Of a stretch of DNA of 64,000 nucleotides, positions 20,219 to 27,540 are shown one piece after another. How positions within the stretch are numbered: the stretch's first letter is position 1; the number at the start of each line of letters is the position of its first letter. Made by a program: the position numbers and the translations under genes. The notes beneath the pieces were generated by a model. It was not told where the DNA came from, searched no databases, and was given only the letters and a program-made list of their open reading frames with translations. This stretch comes from an uncultured Bacteroidota bacterium (GTDB lineage Bacteria; Bacteroidota; Bacteroidia; Bacteroidales; WCHB1-69): NCBI GenBank assembly GCA_902802755.1, contig CADCNH010000004.1, positions 16,789-80,788 of the forward strand, written 5' to 3'.

Positions 20219-22393
20219 TTATTGTAATCTAATCAGTGTTGAACCTGTGGTAGCTTTGCTGTCGGTGGTCAGTTGTACGGCATAGACTCCGGTTTTCAAG
20301 GCGGAAAGGTCGATGTCGCTTTTGCCGCTTTGCGAAAGCAATAGGCGGCCATCAAGTGAATAGATTTTGAAGACCATCTGTTGCGGAATATTGTCACCGA
20401 AGTCGGCATAAAGGTGGTGGTGCTCCAAACGGAAAGTGACCTTTTGCGGCTGGTTTTTGCTCAGTTCAGGGATACTGGTGGATAGGTTCAGCACTTCAAG
20501 AAGTCCTTGATAAGCGTCGATTTGTCCGTGTCCGTATGTATTGTTTGGATACGAAAGTGTGTTTTCGGGGTGTGTGGAGGTATGACTGATAACTTCCAGC
20601 ACCTGTTCGGGCGTGAGGTCGGGTTTAGCTTGCAACCATAGGGCAATGACGCCAGCCACCACGGGTGATGCCATTGAGGTTCCTGACTCTGCTAAGTAAT
20701 AGTAAGTCTGACCATTGTAAGTTCCTGTATAGGTAAGATTTTTTCGCATACCTGCGAAATCCTCGTAGAAGCTGTTGTAGGCAGCGTTGATATTGAACCC
20801 TGGTGCGACGACATCGGGCTTGGTAAGTCCATTGAAGGTGGGGCCGCAGGAAGAAAATTTGGTGATTTGGCCCATTTGTTCTGGGGCAAGGGTAATATAG
20901 TCGTCGTTGACCTGTCCGTCAATGTTGACGAAGTTGTTCTTGTATCCTGTGGCTCCTACGGCAATGATGCCGGGCAGCATGGCGGGCCAAGTAATGGAAT
21001 AACCAGGCTTGGCGAAACTGTATTGAGGCACGTTGGTGACATTGAGGAAGGGACTGTAGGAGATGTCGCTGTACATATAGGCAGGATAATTGCTGGTGAG
21101 TAGCACCGTGGCGCCGCAGAGCAGTAGATAAACAGCATTGGGCATTGTGCCGTGGATATGATAAACGGATCCGCGTGGGTCTTGATATGGGCTTTGCACC
21201 ACTTCGAGTTGTATTTCACCCATACTCACTGTGGTGGAGAACTGGCTGCCAGCTGCATCGATACTGTCGGTGTTGAAGGCGATAGTACCTTCGATGCCGC
21301 CTCCTGCAAGTCCTACGCCCATGAAATCGAAACGCACATATTGGTTGCCAGGGGTGACAAGGTCGATGTCGATAATCTGGCCGCCATGGAGGCCGTTCTT
21401 GATGCCTGTGCCTGCTTGGAAGTCGTTGGCACTTTTTTCAAGGTAGCACGAGCGGGTGCCATCATTGCCAGCCGACGAAACAATAATACGGCCAGGTCCT
21501 GTCAGTGCCTGCATGGCTTCGCCTTCGAGTACACGTTGAGAGGTGAAAATAACGCTCTCACCGCTGCTGAAGTTCACCACACAAGGCTTGCCTTCGGCTG
21601 TTGCACGGTCGAAAATTTTCTTGAAGCCCAACACAGCAACTGCCGAGGTGTTCTCGTCGGGGTTGGCAAACTGCTCGCGGTCGGAGTTGAAGTCCACCAG
21701 ATAGATGTCAGCTTCAGGGGCCATTCCTTGGTATTGACCATTTACCGCTGAGCCGGTCATGATGCCGGCCACATGGGTACCGTGAATACCATTTCGAGAG
21801 TAAAGAGAATGCTGCTGGGCGGCAATCTCGCTGGAACTCACCAACGCATGGCCGTATGTGCCATCGGCATTAGGCCATTGGAAATCATAATAATAGCTGA
21901 TGCGCAAGTCTCCATTGACATCACGGAAAGCGGGATGAGTGAAATCGAAATAGCAGTCGAAGACTCCTGCCACTACACCTGCACCCGTGTATGCCTGTGG
22001 GAGGTTGGTGCCAGCATAGACGCCGGTGGCATTTATTTGTTGCGGAGTGACATCCATCAGTGGCTGCGGCATACGCTCTGCCTCAATACGCTCGATAGTG
22101 TCGTTGTTCGACAACGGGCCCACTTCGCTGAGTGGAATGCTCACAATGTAGATTCGCTCCACGTTGTCAATGAGGCGACATCCGTGCCGCTCAAAGAATG
22201 CAGGAGCATCACAGGCTATGGACAGTGTGGCCAAGGCGTTGACACTCCTGTGACTGTCTTTGGCCGCCGTGTTGACAACCATCTCTGTCAGATATGTCGA
22301 TACTTTGCTTTTGTTTATTAAATTTTGTGCTGATGCTGTGATTCCTATCAAGAATGCCATCAGTATCAAATTTGCTTTAAATATTATTTTCAT
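20219..22393 (-). CDS. Subtilisin-like (S8) serine protease with T9SS C-terminal sorting domain
   Basis: The protein has 724 residues with a Sec signal peptide (~1-22, ASAQ). A complete S8 catalytic set is visible: Asp146 in GVFDCYFDF, His204 in HGTHVAG, Ser573 in SGTSMASPVVAG, and oxyanion Asn310 in SSAGND. The region between His and Ser carries a large insertion (~330-460), probably a PA-like or jelly-roll segment. The last ~75 residues (VFKIYSLDGRLLLSQSG ... LKTGVYAVQL) are a type A T9SS C-terminal domain, so the protease is exported through the type IX system and either released or attached to the surface. Likely role: extracellular protein digestion, which fits an amino-acid-fermenting life. 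Confidence 0.92.
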   Translation of the reverse strand: MKIIFKANLILMAFLIGITASAQNLINKSKVSTYLTEMVVNTAAKDSHRSVNALATLSIACDAPAFFERHGCRLIDNVERIYIVSIPLSEVGPLSNNDTIERIEAERMPQPLMDVTPQQINATGVYAGTNLPQAYTGAGVVAGVFDCYFDFTHPAFRDVNGDLRISYYYDFQWPNADGTYGHALVSSSEIAAQQHSLYSRNGIHGTHVAGIMTGSAVNGQYQGMAPEADIYLVDFNSDREQFANPDENTSAVAVLGFKKIFDRATAEGKPCVVNFSSGESVIFTSQRVLEGEAMQALTGPGRIIVSSAGNDGTRSCYLEKSANDFQAGTGIKNGLHGGQIIDIDLVTPGNQYVRFDFMGVGLAGGGIEGTIAFNTDSIDAAGSQFSTTVSMGEIQLEVVQSPYQDPRGSVYHIHGTMPNAVYLLLCGATVLLTSNYPAYMYSDISYSPFLNVTNVPQYSFAKPGYSITWPAMLPGIIAVGATGYKNNFVNIDGQVNDDYITLAPEQMGQITKFSSCGPTFNGLTKPDVVAPGFNINAAYNSFYEDFAGMRKNLTYTGTYNGQTYYYLAESGTSMASPVVAGVIALWLQAKPDLTPEQVLEVISHTSTHPENTLSYPNNTYGHGQIDAYQGLLEVLNLSTSIPELSKNQPQKVTFRLEHHHLYADFGDNIPQQMVFKIYSLDGRLLLSQSGKSDIDLSALKTGVYAVQLTTDSKATTGSTLIRLQ

Positions 22394-22489
22394 GTATCAG
22401 TTAAATCACTATTATTTTTTTAAGAAATATACTATAAATCAATTTATTATGTTAAATTTTTATGGCTTTGATGTATTTGGAAGCAAATG

Positions 22490-22497
22490 CAAAGGTA
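22490..22497 (-). promoter_or_regulatory. -7 box for the subtilase gene
   Basis: TACCTTTG on the minus strand, ~97 bases upstream of the start at 22393. Confidence 0.55.
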
Positions 22498-22557
22498 CAA
22501 AAATTTTTTTCAACAATTAAACAGTTCAACAACTCAACAATTCAACTGTTTTTTTCG

Positions 22558-22565
22558 TATTTTTG
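22558..22565 (+). promoter_or_regulatory. -7 box for the MATE gene, only 4 bases from the ATG
   Basis: TATTTTTG ends at 22565 and the MATE start codon begins at 22570. If this box is used, transcription starts at or next to the A of the ATG, giving a leaderless mRNA. Confidence 0.6.
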
Positions 22566-22569
22566 CACC

Positions 22570-23898
22570 ATGTTGAAAACCTCTGTTACCAATCGTGAAA
22601 TATGGCGTATTGCCTATCCCATTATGCTGGGCAATCTGGCACAAACTGTCATCACTTTTACCGACACGGCTTTCTTGGGACATTTGGGCACTATAGAACT
22701 GAGTGCGTCGATGATGGCAGGCTTGTTCTATTACGTATTCACTACGCTGGCAATGGGTTTTGCGGTGGGCATCCAAATCTTCATCGCCCGACGCTATGGT
22801 GAAGGTAATCTGAAACAGATTGGCGTGGTTTTCCAGCATGGGGCTCTTTTCGTCATGCTACTCGGTTTATTGTTACTCAGTCTTTTGTTTTTTTTCAGCG
22901 ATGGATTGATGAATATTATCATTGAGTCGGAGAATATTTACGTGGCTTCCATGAAATACCTGGATATCAGGCGTTTTGGCATTGTTTTCGTGGTGTTCAA
23001 TTTTCTATTCCGTTCGTTCTATGTGGGTATCAGTAATACCAAGGTTATCACGTATTCCACCCTTCTCATGGCGGTGGTCAATATTTTCTTCGACTGGGGT
23101 CTGATATTCGGGAACTGTGGTTTGCCCGAAATGGGCATAGGCGGTGCGGCCTTGGCTTCGCTGTTGGCAGAGTTGACAGCTTTCTGTTTCTTCTGGGTCT
23201 ATACTTTTTTCACCATTCCTCATGAGGAATATGGTATGTTCCGTTGGCACAAGCTGCAGCCTGCGCTGATGGGCAATATCTTGAAAGTGGCATTTCCCTG
23301 CATGATTCAGCGACTGTTCTCCTTCGGGGCCTGGTTTGCCTTCTTTATTCTGATCGAAAAGATGGGCGAGACGGCTCTTGGGGTATCATCGGTGGTTCGC
23401 AGTACCTATATGATTCTCATCATTCCGTGTTTCGCTTTTGCGGCCACAGCCAACACACTCACCAGCCGCATCATCGGCGAGGGCAAGAGCGATGAGGTGA
23501 TGGCAATGCTTGGGAAGGTGGTGAAAAATGCTGTGCTTTGCTCTTTGGTTTTGGCCGTTTTCACAGCCATTTTCCCCGATCTTGTCCTGCGGATTTATAC
23601 TGATGACCTCAACTTGGTGGCGGCTGCCATTCCTTCGATTTATGTTATATGCGTAGCCACTATTTTGGGTTCTGTTGGTGTTATTTATTTTGAGGCGATT
23701 TCGGGTACTGGCAACACTTCGGCAGCCATGGCTTTGGAATTTGGAGTACTTATTGCCTATATGTTTTATATCTACTTGACAACCAGGGTTTCCACTATTG
23801 CCGTCGTTTGGACCGCCGAGTGGTTCTATAATATTATCATTGGCTTTATCTCTTTTTGCTATATTTGGAAGGCCGACTGGCGGAAGCGGGCGATATAG
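22570..23898 (+). CDS. MATE family efflux transporter
   Basis: The protein has 442 residues and twelve predicted membrane segments in two six-helix halves. The N-terminus (NREIWRIAYPIMLGNLAQ, then TDTAFLGHLG) matches MATE/DinF multidrug or metabolite exporters driven by Na+ or H+. An in-frame ATG 36 codons upstream (22462) is rejected because that stretch covers the divergent promoter region and reads as low-complexity AT-rich sequence. The gene is monocistronic and faces the YhcG gene at its 3' end, with 41 bases between stops and no clear hairpin. Confidence 0.9.
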   Translation: MLKTSVTNREIWRIAYPIMLGNLAQTVITFTDTAFLGHLGTIELSASMMAGLFYYVFTTLAMGFAVGIQIFIARRYGEGNLKQIGVVFQHGALFVMLLGLLLLSLLFFFSDGLMNIIIESENIYVASMKYLDIRRFGIVFVVFNFLFRSFYVGISNTKVITYSTLLMAVVNIFFDWGLIFGNCGLPEMGIGGAALASLLAELTAFCFFWVYTFFTIPHEEYGMFRWHKLQPALMGNILKVAFPCMIQRLFSFGAWFAFFILIEKMGETALGVSSVVRSTYMILIIPCFAFAATANTLTSRIIGEGKSDEVMAMLGKVVKNAVLCSLVLAVFTAIFPDLVLRIYTDDLNLVAAAIPSIYVICVATILGSVGVIYFEAISGTGNTSAAMALEFGVLIAYMFYIYLTTRVSTIAVVWTAEWFYNIIIGFISFCYIWKADWRKRAI

Positions 23899-23939
23899 TT
23901 ATTCTGTGCATCTGTTCTCACTTCCGCAACGTTTTGATT

Positions 23940-25022
23940 TTATGCCTTAGTGCAAACACTTTTTGCACTACGACTTTTATGAGATAATTCTTGTTCGTTT
24001 TTAATTTCGCTTTTAATCAATTCTTTAATTTCTTGTTCGGGGAAATCAAGTAAATATTCTGCGACGCCAATGGGTGCACTGGCAGTCTGCAACGCAATTT
24101 CCACTTCGTCATTATCTTTATCAGCACATAAAATAATTCCTATTGATGGGTTTTCTCCTTCCAAACGAACATTTTTGTCAAGCAACGAGAGGTAAAATCC
24201 CATTTTGCTCACATATTCTGGTTTAAATTCTCCGATTTTCAGCTCAATAGCCACCAATGATTTAACACACCTGTTAAAAAATAACATATCCACAAAGTAT
24301 TCTTTCCTGTTGAGTTCCAGTCTGTATTGGTTGCCTATAAATGAAAACCCATTACCAAGTTCTAGAATGAAGAAACGTATTTTTTCCATCAACAGTTTCT
24401 CAAGTTCGAGTTCTTTTAAGGGACGGTCAACTTCAAGAAAAGCAAGATTATAACGACTTTTTAAAATCTCTTCTGCCTGATTCTGCAGGTCATTTGGCAT
24501 AACTTCCACAAAATTATGTAGCTTTACTAATTTTTTCTGTCCGAACGCATCCGCCTTAATGTAATTCAACAAAACATTCCGAGACCAACCTAATGTAACT
24601 GCTTCTTTGGCATAATACATCATTTCTTCTTGAGATGATAACCTGTTCATCAACAAAAGGTTATGTCCCCATGGTAAAACTGCAACAAGTTGTTGCAGTT
24701 TTTGGTCAGTAGAGGAAAAAGTATCATAAAATTGTTTCATATTCCACAGATTACGTGGCGAAAAACCCATATTTGGAAATTCTGTCTTCAAGTCGGAAGA
24801 AAGCCTCTTGATAACAGCGCTACCGTATCCTTCTTCAATTCTACGTTCGGAAAGTTGTTTTCCAATATTCCAATATAATTGTATGACAGTACTATTCATT
24901 CTACGAGCCATTGATATCCTCGTATTCTTAATATCAGCATATAATTGATTTAATAAAGTGTGATATTCTTCCTCGTTTAGAATTCTTGAAATTTTCGTTT
25001 TAGAATGTTCTTTGTCAATCAT
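23940..25022 (-). CDS. YhcG/DUF1016-type PD-(D/E)XK nuclease
   Basis: The protein has 360 residues. The N-terminal winged-helix-like DUF1016_N domain (~18-150; YWNIGKQLSERR and GFSPRNLWNMKQFYDTF) is followed by a PD-(D/E)XK nuclease domain (~175-340). The catalytic signature is visible as Asp245 in EYFVDMLFFN and Glu260-Leu-Lys262 in AIELKIGEF. The family is often found beside restriction or other mobile genes and is thought to act on DNA; its exact role is not settled. Here it stands alone. Its base composition looks more AT-rich than its neighbours, which suggests transfer. Confidence 0.9.
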   Translation of the reverse strand: MIDKEHSKTKISRILNEEEYHTLLNQLYADIKNTRISMARRMNSTVIQLYWNIGKQLSERRIEEGYGSAVIKRLSSDLKTEFPNMGFSPRNLWNMKQFYDTFSSTDQKLQQLVAVLPWGHNLLLMNRLSSQEEMMYYAKEAVTLGWSRNVLLNYIKADAFGQKKLVKLHNFVEVMPNDLQNQAEEILKSRYNLAFLEVDRPLKELELEKLLMEKIRFFILELGNGFSFIGNQYRLELNRKEYFVDMLFFNRCVKSLVAIELKIGEFKPEYVSKMGFYLSLLDKNVRLEGENPSIGIILCADKDNDEVEIALQTASAPIGVAEYLLDFPEQEIKELIKSEIKNEQELSHKSRSAKSVCTKA

Positions 25023-25125
25023 GGTATTCTTGAATTAAATCTATATCTAACAGTTTAGTTTATAATAAAATGTATATCATTATTAATATTTGTAATAATA
25101 AAATATAAATATTAGAAAAATAATG

Positions 25126-25133
25126 CAAATATA
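25126..25133 (-). promoter_or_regulatory. -7 box for the YhcG-type nuclease gene
   Basis: TATATTTG on the minus strand, ~104 bases upstream of the start; the leader between is very AT-rich. Confidence 0.5.
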
Positions 25134-25175
25134 CAAATTTTTTTTACTATTAAACAGATAGATAAAAAAATTTAT

Positions 25176-25183
25176 TACTTTTG
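25176..25183 (+). promoter_or_regulatory. -7 box for the 63-aa membrane protein gene
   Basis: TACTTTTG, 20 bases upstream of the ATG at 25204. Confidence 0.6.
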
Positions 25184-25203
25184 CACAATAAATACCCTTT
25201 GTC

Positions 25204-25395
25204 ATGGATAAATACATTATTAGGATTGTTGTTTCCTCTATTTTTTTTGGCATTATTGCGGCATTGACAGGCAAAAAGAGCAAGATAGGCCCATATTGGT
25301 CATTTTTAATTGGTGCCGTATTGCAGTGTGTTGGATGGCTTATTGTGGCATGGGTTAGAGAAACTTATCCCAAATCTGTTGACAACGAACAATGA
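25204..25395 (+). CDS. Small two-helix membrane protein, unknown function
   Basis: The protein has 63 residues: a hydrophobic segment at ~4-22 (IIRIVVSSIFFGIIAAL), a short basic loop GKKSKIG, and a second hydrophobic segment at ~30-50 (FLIGAVLQCVGWLIVAW) with a charged tail. Both ends should face the same side of the membrane. A well-placed -7 box and an ATG support expression. No family is recognised. It is not obviously linked to the divergent nuclease gene. Confidence 0.6.
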   Translation: MDKYIIRIVVSSIFFGIIAALTGKKSKIGPYWSFLIGAVLQCVGWLIVAWVRETYPKSVDNEQ

Positions 25396-25525
25396 ATAAT
25401 TAGAAAATGTGCAAATTAGAATCATTAACCAATTAACCAATTAACTAATTTGCTAATTAACTAATTTAATTGGCACATTAGCACATTAATAATTAGCACA
25501 TTAACTAATTAACTAATTTGCTCAT
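25393..25525. repeat. AT-rich intergenic repeat, family A copy 3 (longest)
   Basis: About 130 bases of AACCAATTAACTAATTTGC, TAATTGGCACATTAGCACATTA and similar units. It overlaps the last codons and stop of waaA. Confidence 0.65.
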
Positions 25526-26740
25526 TATTTTTTTGCAGCTTCCTAAATTGCTTTCCACATATTTTTTGCATATCTCACAAACAGCATTGTATGCTTCGGG
25601 CGAAGAAGCGTAGAGTTGGCACTTTTGCAGCATCTCTTCGTAGCTGGTGATGGAGAAAGCTCCCTGCAAAGCTACCAGTTGCACGGCTTCGTTGAACTTC
25701 TGGTATTTGGGGCCGAAGAAGAGGGGAACTCCAAAAACGGCGGCCTCCAGGATGTTGTGCAAGCCTGTTTCGAAAGCACCGCCAATGTAAGAAATATAAC
25801 TGTATTTGTATATCTTGCTCAATATGCCAATGGTGTCAATGACTAATACCCGATAGGCCGATAAATCTTTGCTGTCTTTTTCGGTATAGCAAACCGTGGA
25901 GAATTCTTGGAACAGTTCTTTGATCTGTCCGATGTGCTTGGCGTCGGTGACATGTGGGGCCAGCACCAGCTTGTAATGGGCAGGCAGTTTTTCTAACAGT
26001 TGTTTTAGCAGTTGTTCATCCGGACCCCAGGTGCTGCCTGCTACAATCAGTTTGATGTCTTCTTTACAGAAATCCTGCACAAAGTCCAGCTCGTACTGCT
26101 GTCGCGAGATGTCATAAACCCGGTCGAAGCGGGTGTCGCCGGTGATTTCCACCTGGTCGATGCCGATGGAGTGGAGCAGGTCTCTGGAGGCCTCATTCTG
26201 CACAAAGAAATAAGTGCATTTTTTAAGCTGCTGGGCGAACCATTTGCCGTAGGGCTTAAAAAAGTATTGCGAGGGGCGGAAAATGGCGGAAATGTAGTAA
26301 AAAGGCACATGGTGGAGGCTGAGCTGGTGCATGTAGTTGTACCAGTATTCGTATTTCACGAAAACGGCTTTCTCCACGGGCACAATGTCCAGAAATCGTC
26401 GGGCATTGCGGGGAGTGTCGAGCGGCAGGTAGCAGATAATGTCGGCCACCTTGTCGTTTTTCTTCACTTCGTAACCTGAAGGGGAGAAAAAGGTGACCAG
26501 AATGGTGCATTCAGGATGCTGCTGACGGTATAGCTGCATCAGCGGCTTGCCTTGCTCAAACTCTCCCAACGAGGCTGCATGAAACCAAATGATATGTTCT
26601 TTTCCAGCACATTGTCGGGCTAAGAAGTCAAACACCCCATGCCGTCCCTGTACCCATTGCCGGGCCTTAAAATTAAATAATGCAGCAAGGTGGATTGCTG
26701 CATTATAGAGATGTATTGCGACAGAATATAAAAGTCTCAT
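25505..26740 (-). CDS. waaA: 3-deoxy-D-manno-octulosonic acid (Kdo) transferase
   Basis: The protein has 411 residues. It adds Kdo from CMP-Kdo to lipid A precursors at the inner face of the cytoplasmic membrane (GT30 family). The N-terminal hydrophobic segment anchors it. The motif HAASLGEFEQ carries the catalytic Glu60, and GGAFETGLHNILEA forms part of the donor site. Its start lies 2 bases from the stop of an outer-membrane protein gene, so it is the last gene of the hppA operon. The final codons (IMSKLVN) and stop are written by the AT-rich repeat that follows, so the C-terminus may have been altered by repeat insertion. Confidence 0.93.
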   Translation of the reverse strand: MRLLYSVAIHLYNAAIHLAALFNFKARQWVQGRHGVFDFLARQCAGKEHIIWFHAASLGEFEQGKPLMQLYRQQHPECTILVTFFSPSGYEVKKNDKVADIICYLPLDTPRNARRFLDIVPVEKAVFVKYEYWYNYMHQLSLHHVPFYYISAIFRPSQYFFKPYGKWFAQQLKKCTYFFVQNEASRDLLHSIGIDQVEITGDTRFDRVYDISRQQYELDFVQDFCKEDIKLIVAGSTWGPDEQLLKQLLEKLPAHYKLVLAPHVTDAKHIGQIKELFQEFSTVCYTEKDSKDLSAYRVLVIDTIGILSKIYKYSYISYIGGAFETGLHNILEAAVFGVPLFFGPKYQKFNEAVQLVALQGAFSITSYEEMLQKCQLYASSPEAYNAVCEICKKYVESNLGSCKKIMSKLVN

Positions 26741-26742
26741 TT

Positions 26743-27531
26743 TTAGAAAGTATAGAAAGTGGATACTTTTTTCTTCTCATACAAAGGAATAATCCAGGCT
26801 ACCTTAATACCAATTAATCCACTGAATTTGGCCTTGGTGCCTTCGGTAGGGCCGAGGCCGATAATGTAATTGCGGTCGGGTTTGGTCCACATCTCGTGGA
26901 ACTCGAGACCTGCATAGAAGCTGGCGACACGCACTCTTTGGATGAAGAGGTAACCGATGGACTGCGACATGTGGAAGCCCGTGGAGCGGCGGTCGTATGC
27001 CTTCTTGTAGTTGCCTCTCAGCATGGGTACGTAGTCAGCCGCCTGGCTGCCCATGTGTATCTTATGCTGGGCAATGCCAAAATCAGCATATAGTCTAATA
27101 CCAGAGTTTTTCCAACGGTTGACAGGTATCACATAGCCAAAGCCGGCTGCCACATACCAATAGCGGCCTTCTATTTCTTTGTCAAGGTAGTCTTGGTTGC
27201 AGGTGCCATCGGAGTTATAGGTGTAGCCGTTGTGGTCTTTCAAATTGTCCAGTATGGTGTTGTCGCGCATGGCGGCACCAAAACAATAGTTGCCGCTGAT
27301 GCCGAACAGCCAGTTGGAGGCTGTCTTGACGGTAATGCCTGTGCCCACGCTACCGTTCATCTTGAACAGCTGGCGAATACCACCAACAGGAAACTGCCAC
27401 GACATGTTGACCTCAGTCCACACCATCGTTGATGCCGAATCCACAAAGGATTTGTCATACTTGATAGATTGGCCAACAAGCATAGCCGGCATCAACGACA
27501 GGAATAGTATGAGGACTTTTATTTTTCGCAT
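26743..27531 (-). CDS. Hypothetical outer-membrane protein
   Basis: The protein has 262 residues with a signal peptide ending near AMLVGQ (~20). Aromatic, Gly-rich amphipathic strands (NWLFGISGNYCFGA; RYWYVAAGFGYVIPV; SGIRLYADFGIAQHK) suggest a small barrel. No named family is recognised. It sits between hppA (9 bases upstream) and waaA (2 bases downstream) in a tight operon, so an envelope role linked to LPS assembly is possible but unproven. Confidence 0.7.
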   Translation of the reverse strand: MRKIKVLILFLSLMPAMLVGQSIKYDKSFVDSASTMVWTEVNMSWQFPVGGIRQLFKMNGSVGTGITVKTASNWLFGISGNYCFGAAMRDNTILDNLKDHNGYTYNSDGTCNQDYLDKEIEGRYWYVAAGFGYVIPVNRWKNSGIRLYADFGIAQHKIHMGSQAADYVPMLRGNYKKAYDRRSTGFHMSQSIGYLFIQRVRVASFYAGLEFHEMWTKPDRNYIIGLGPTEGTKAKFSGLIGIKVAWIIPLYEKKKVSTFYTF

Positions 27532-27540
27532 ATTGCAATA

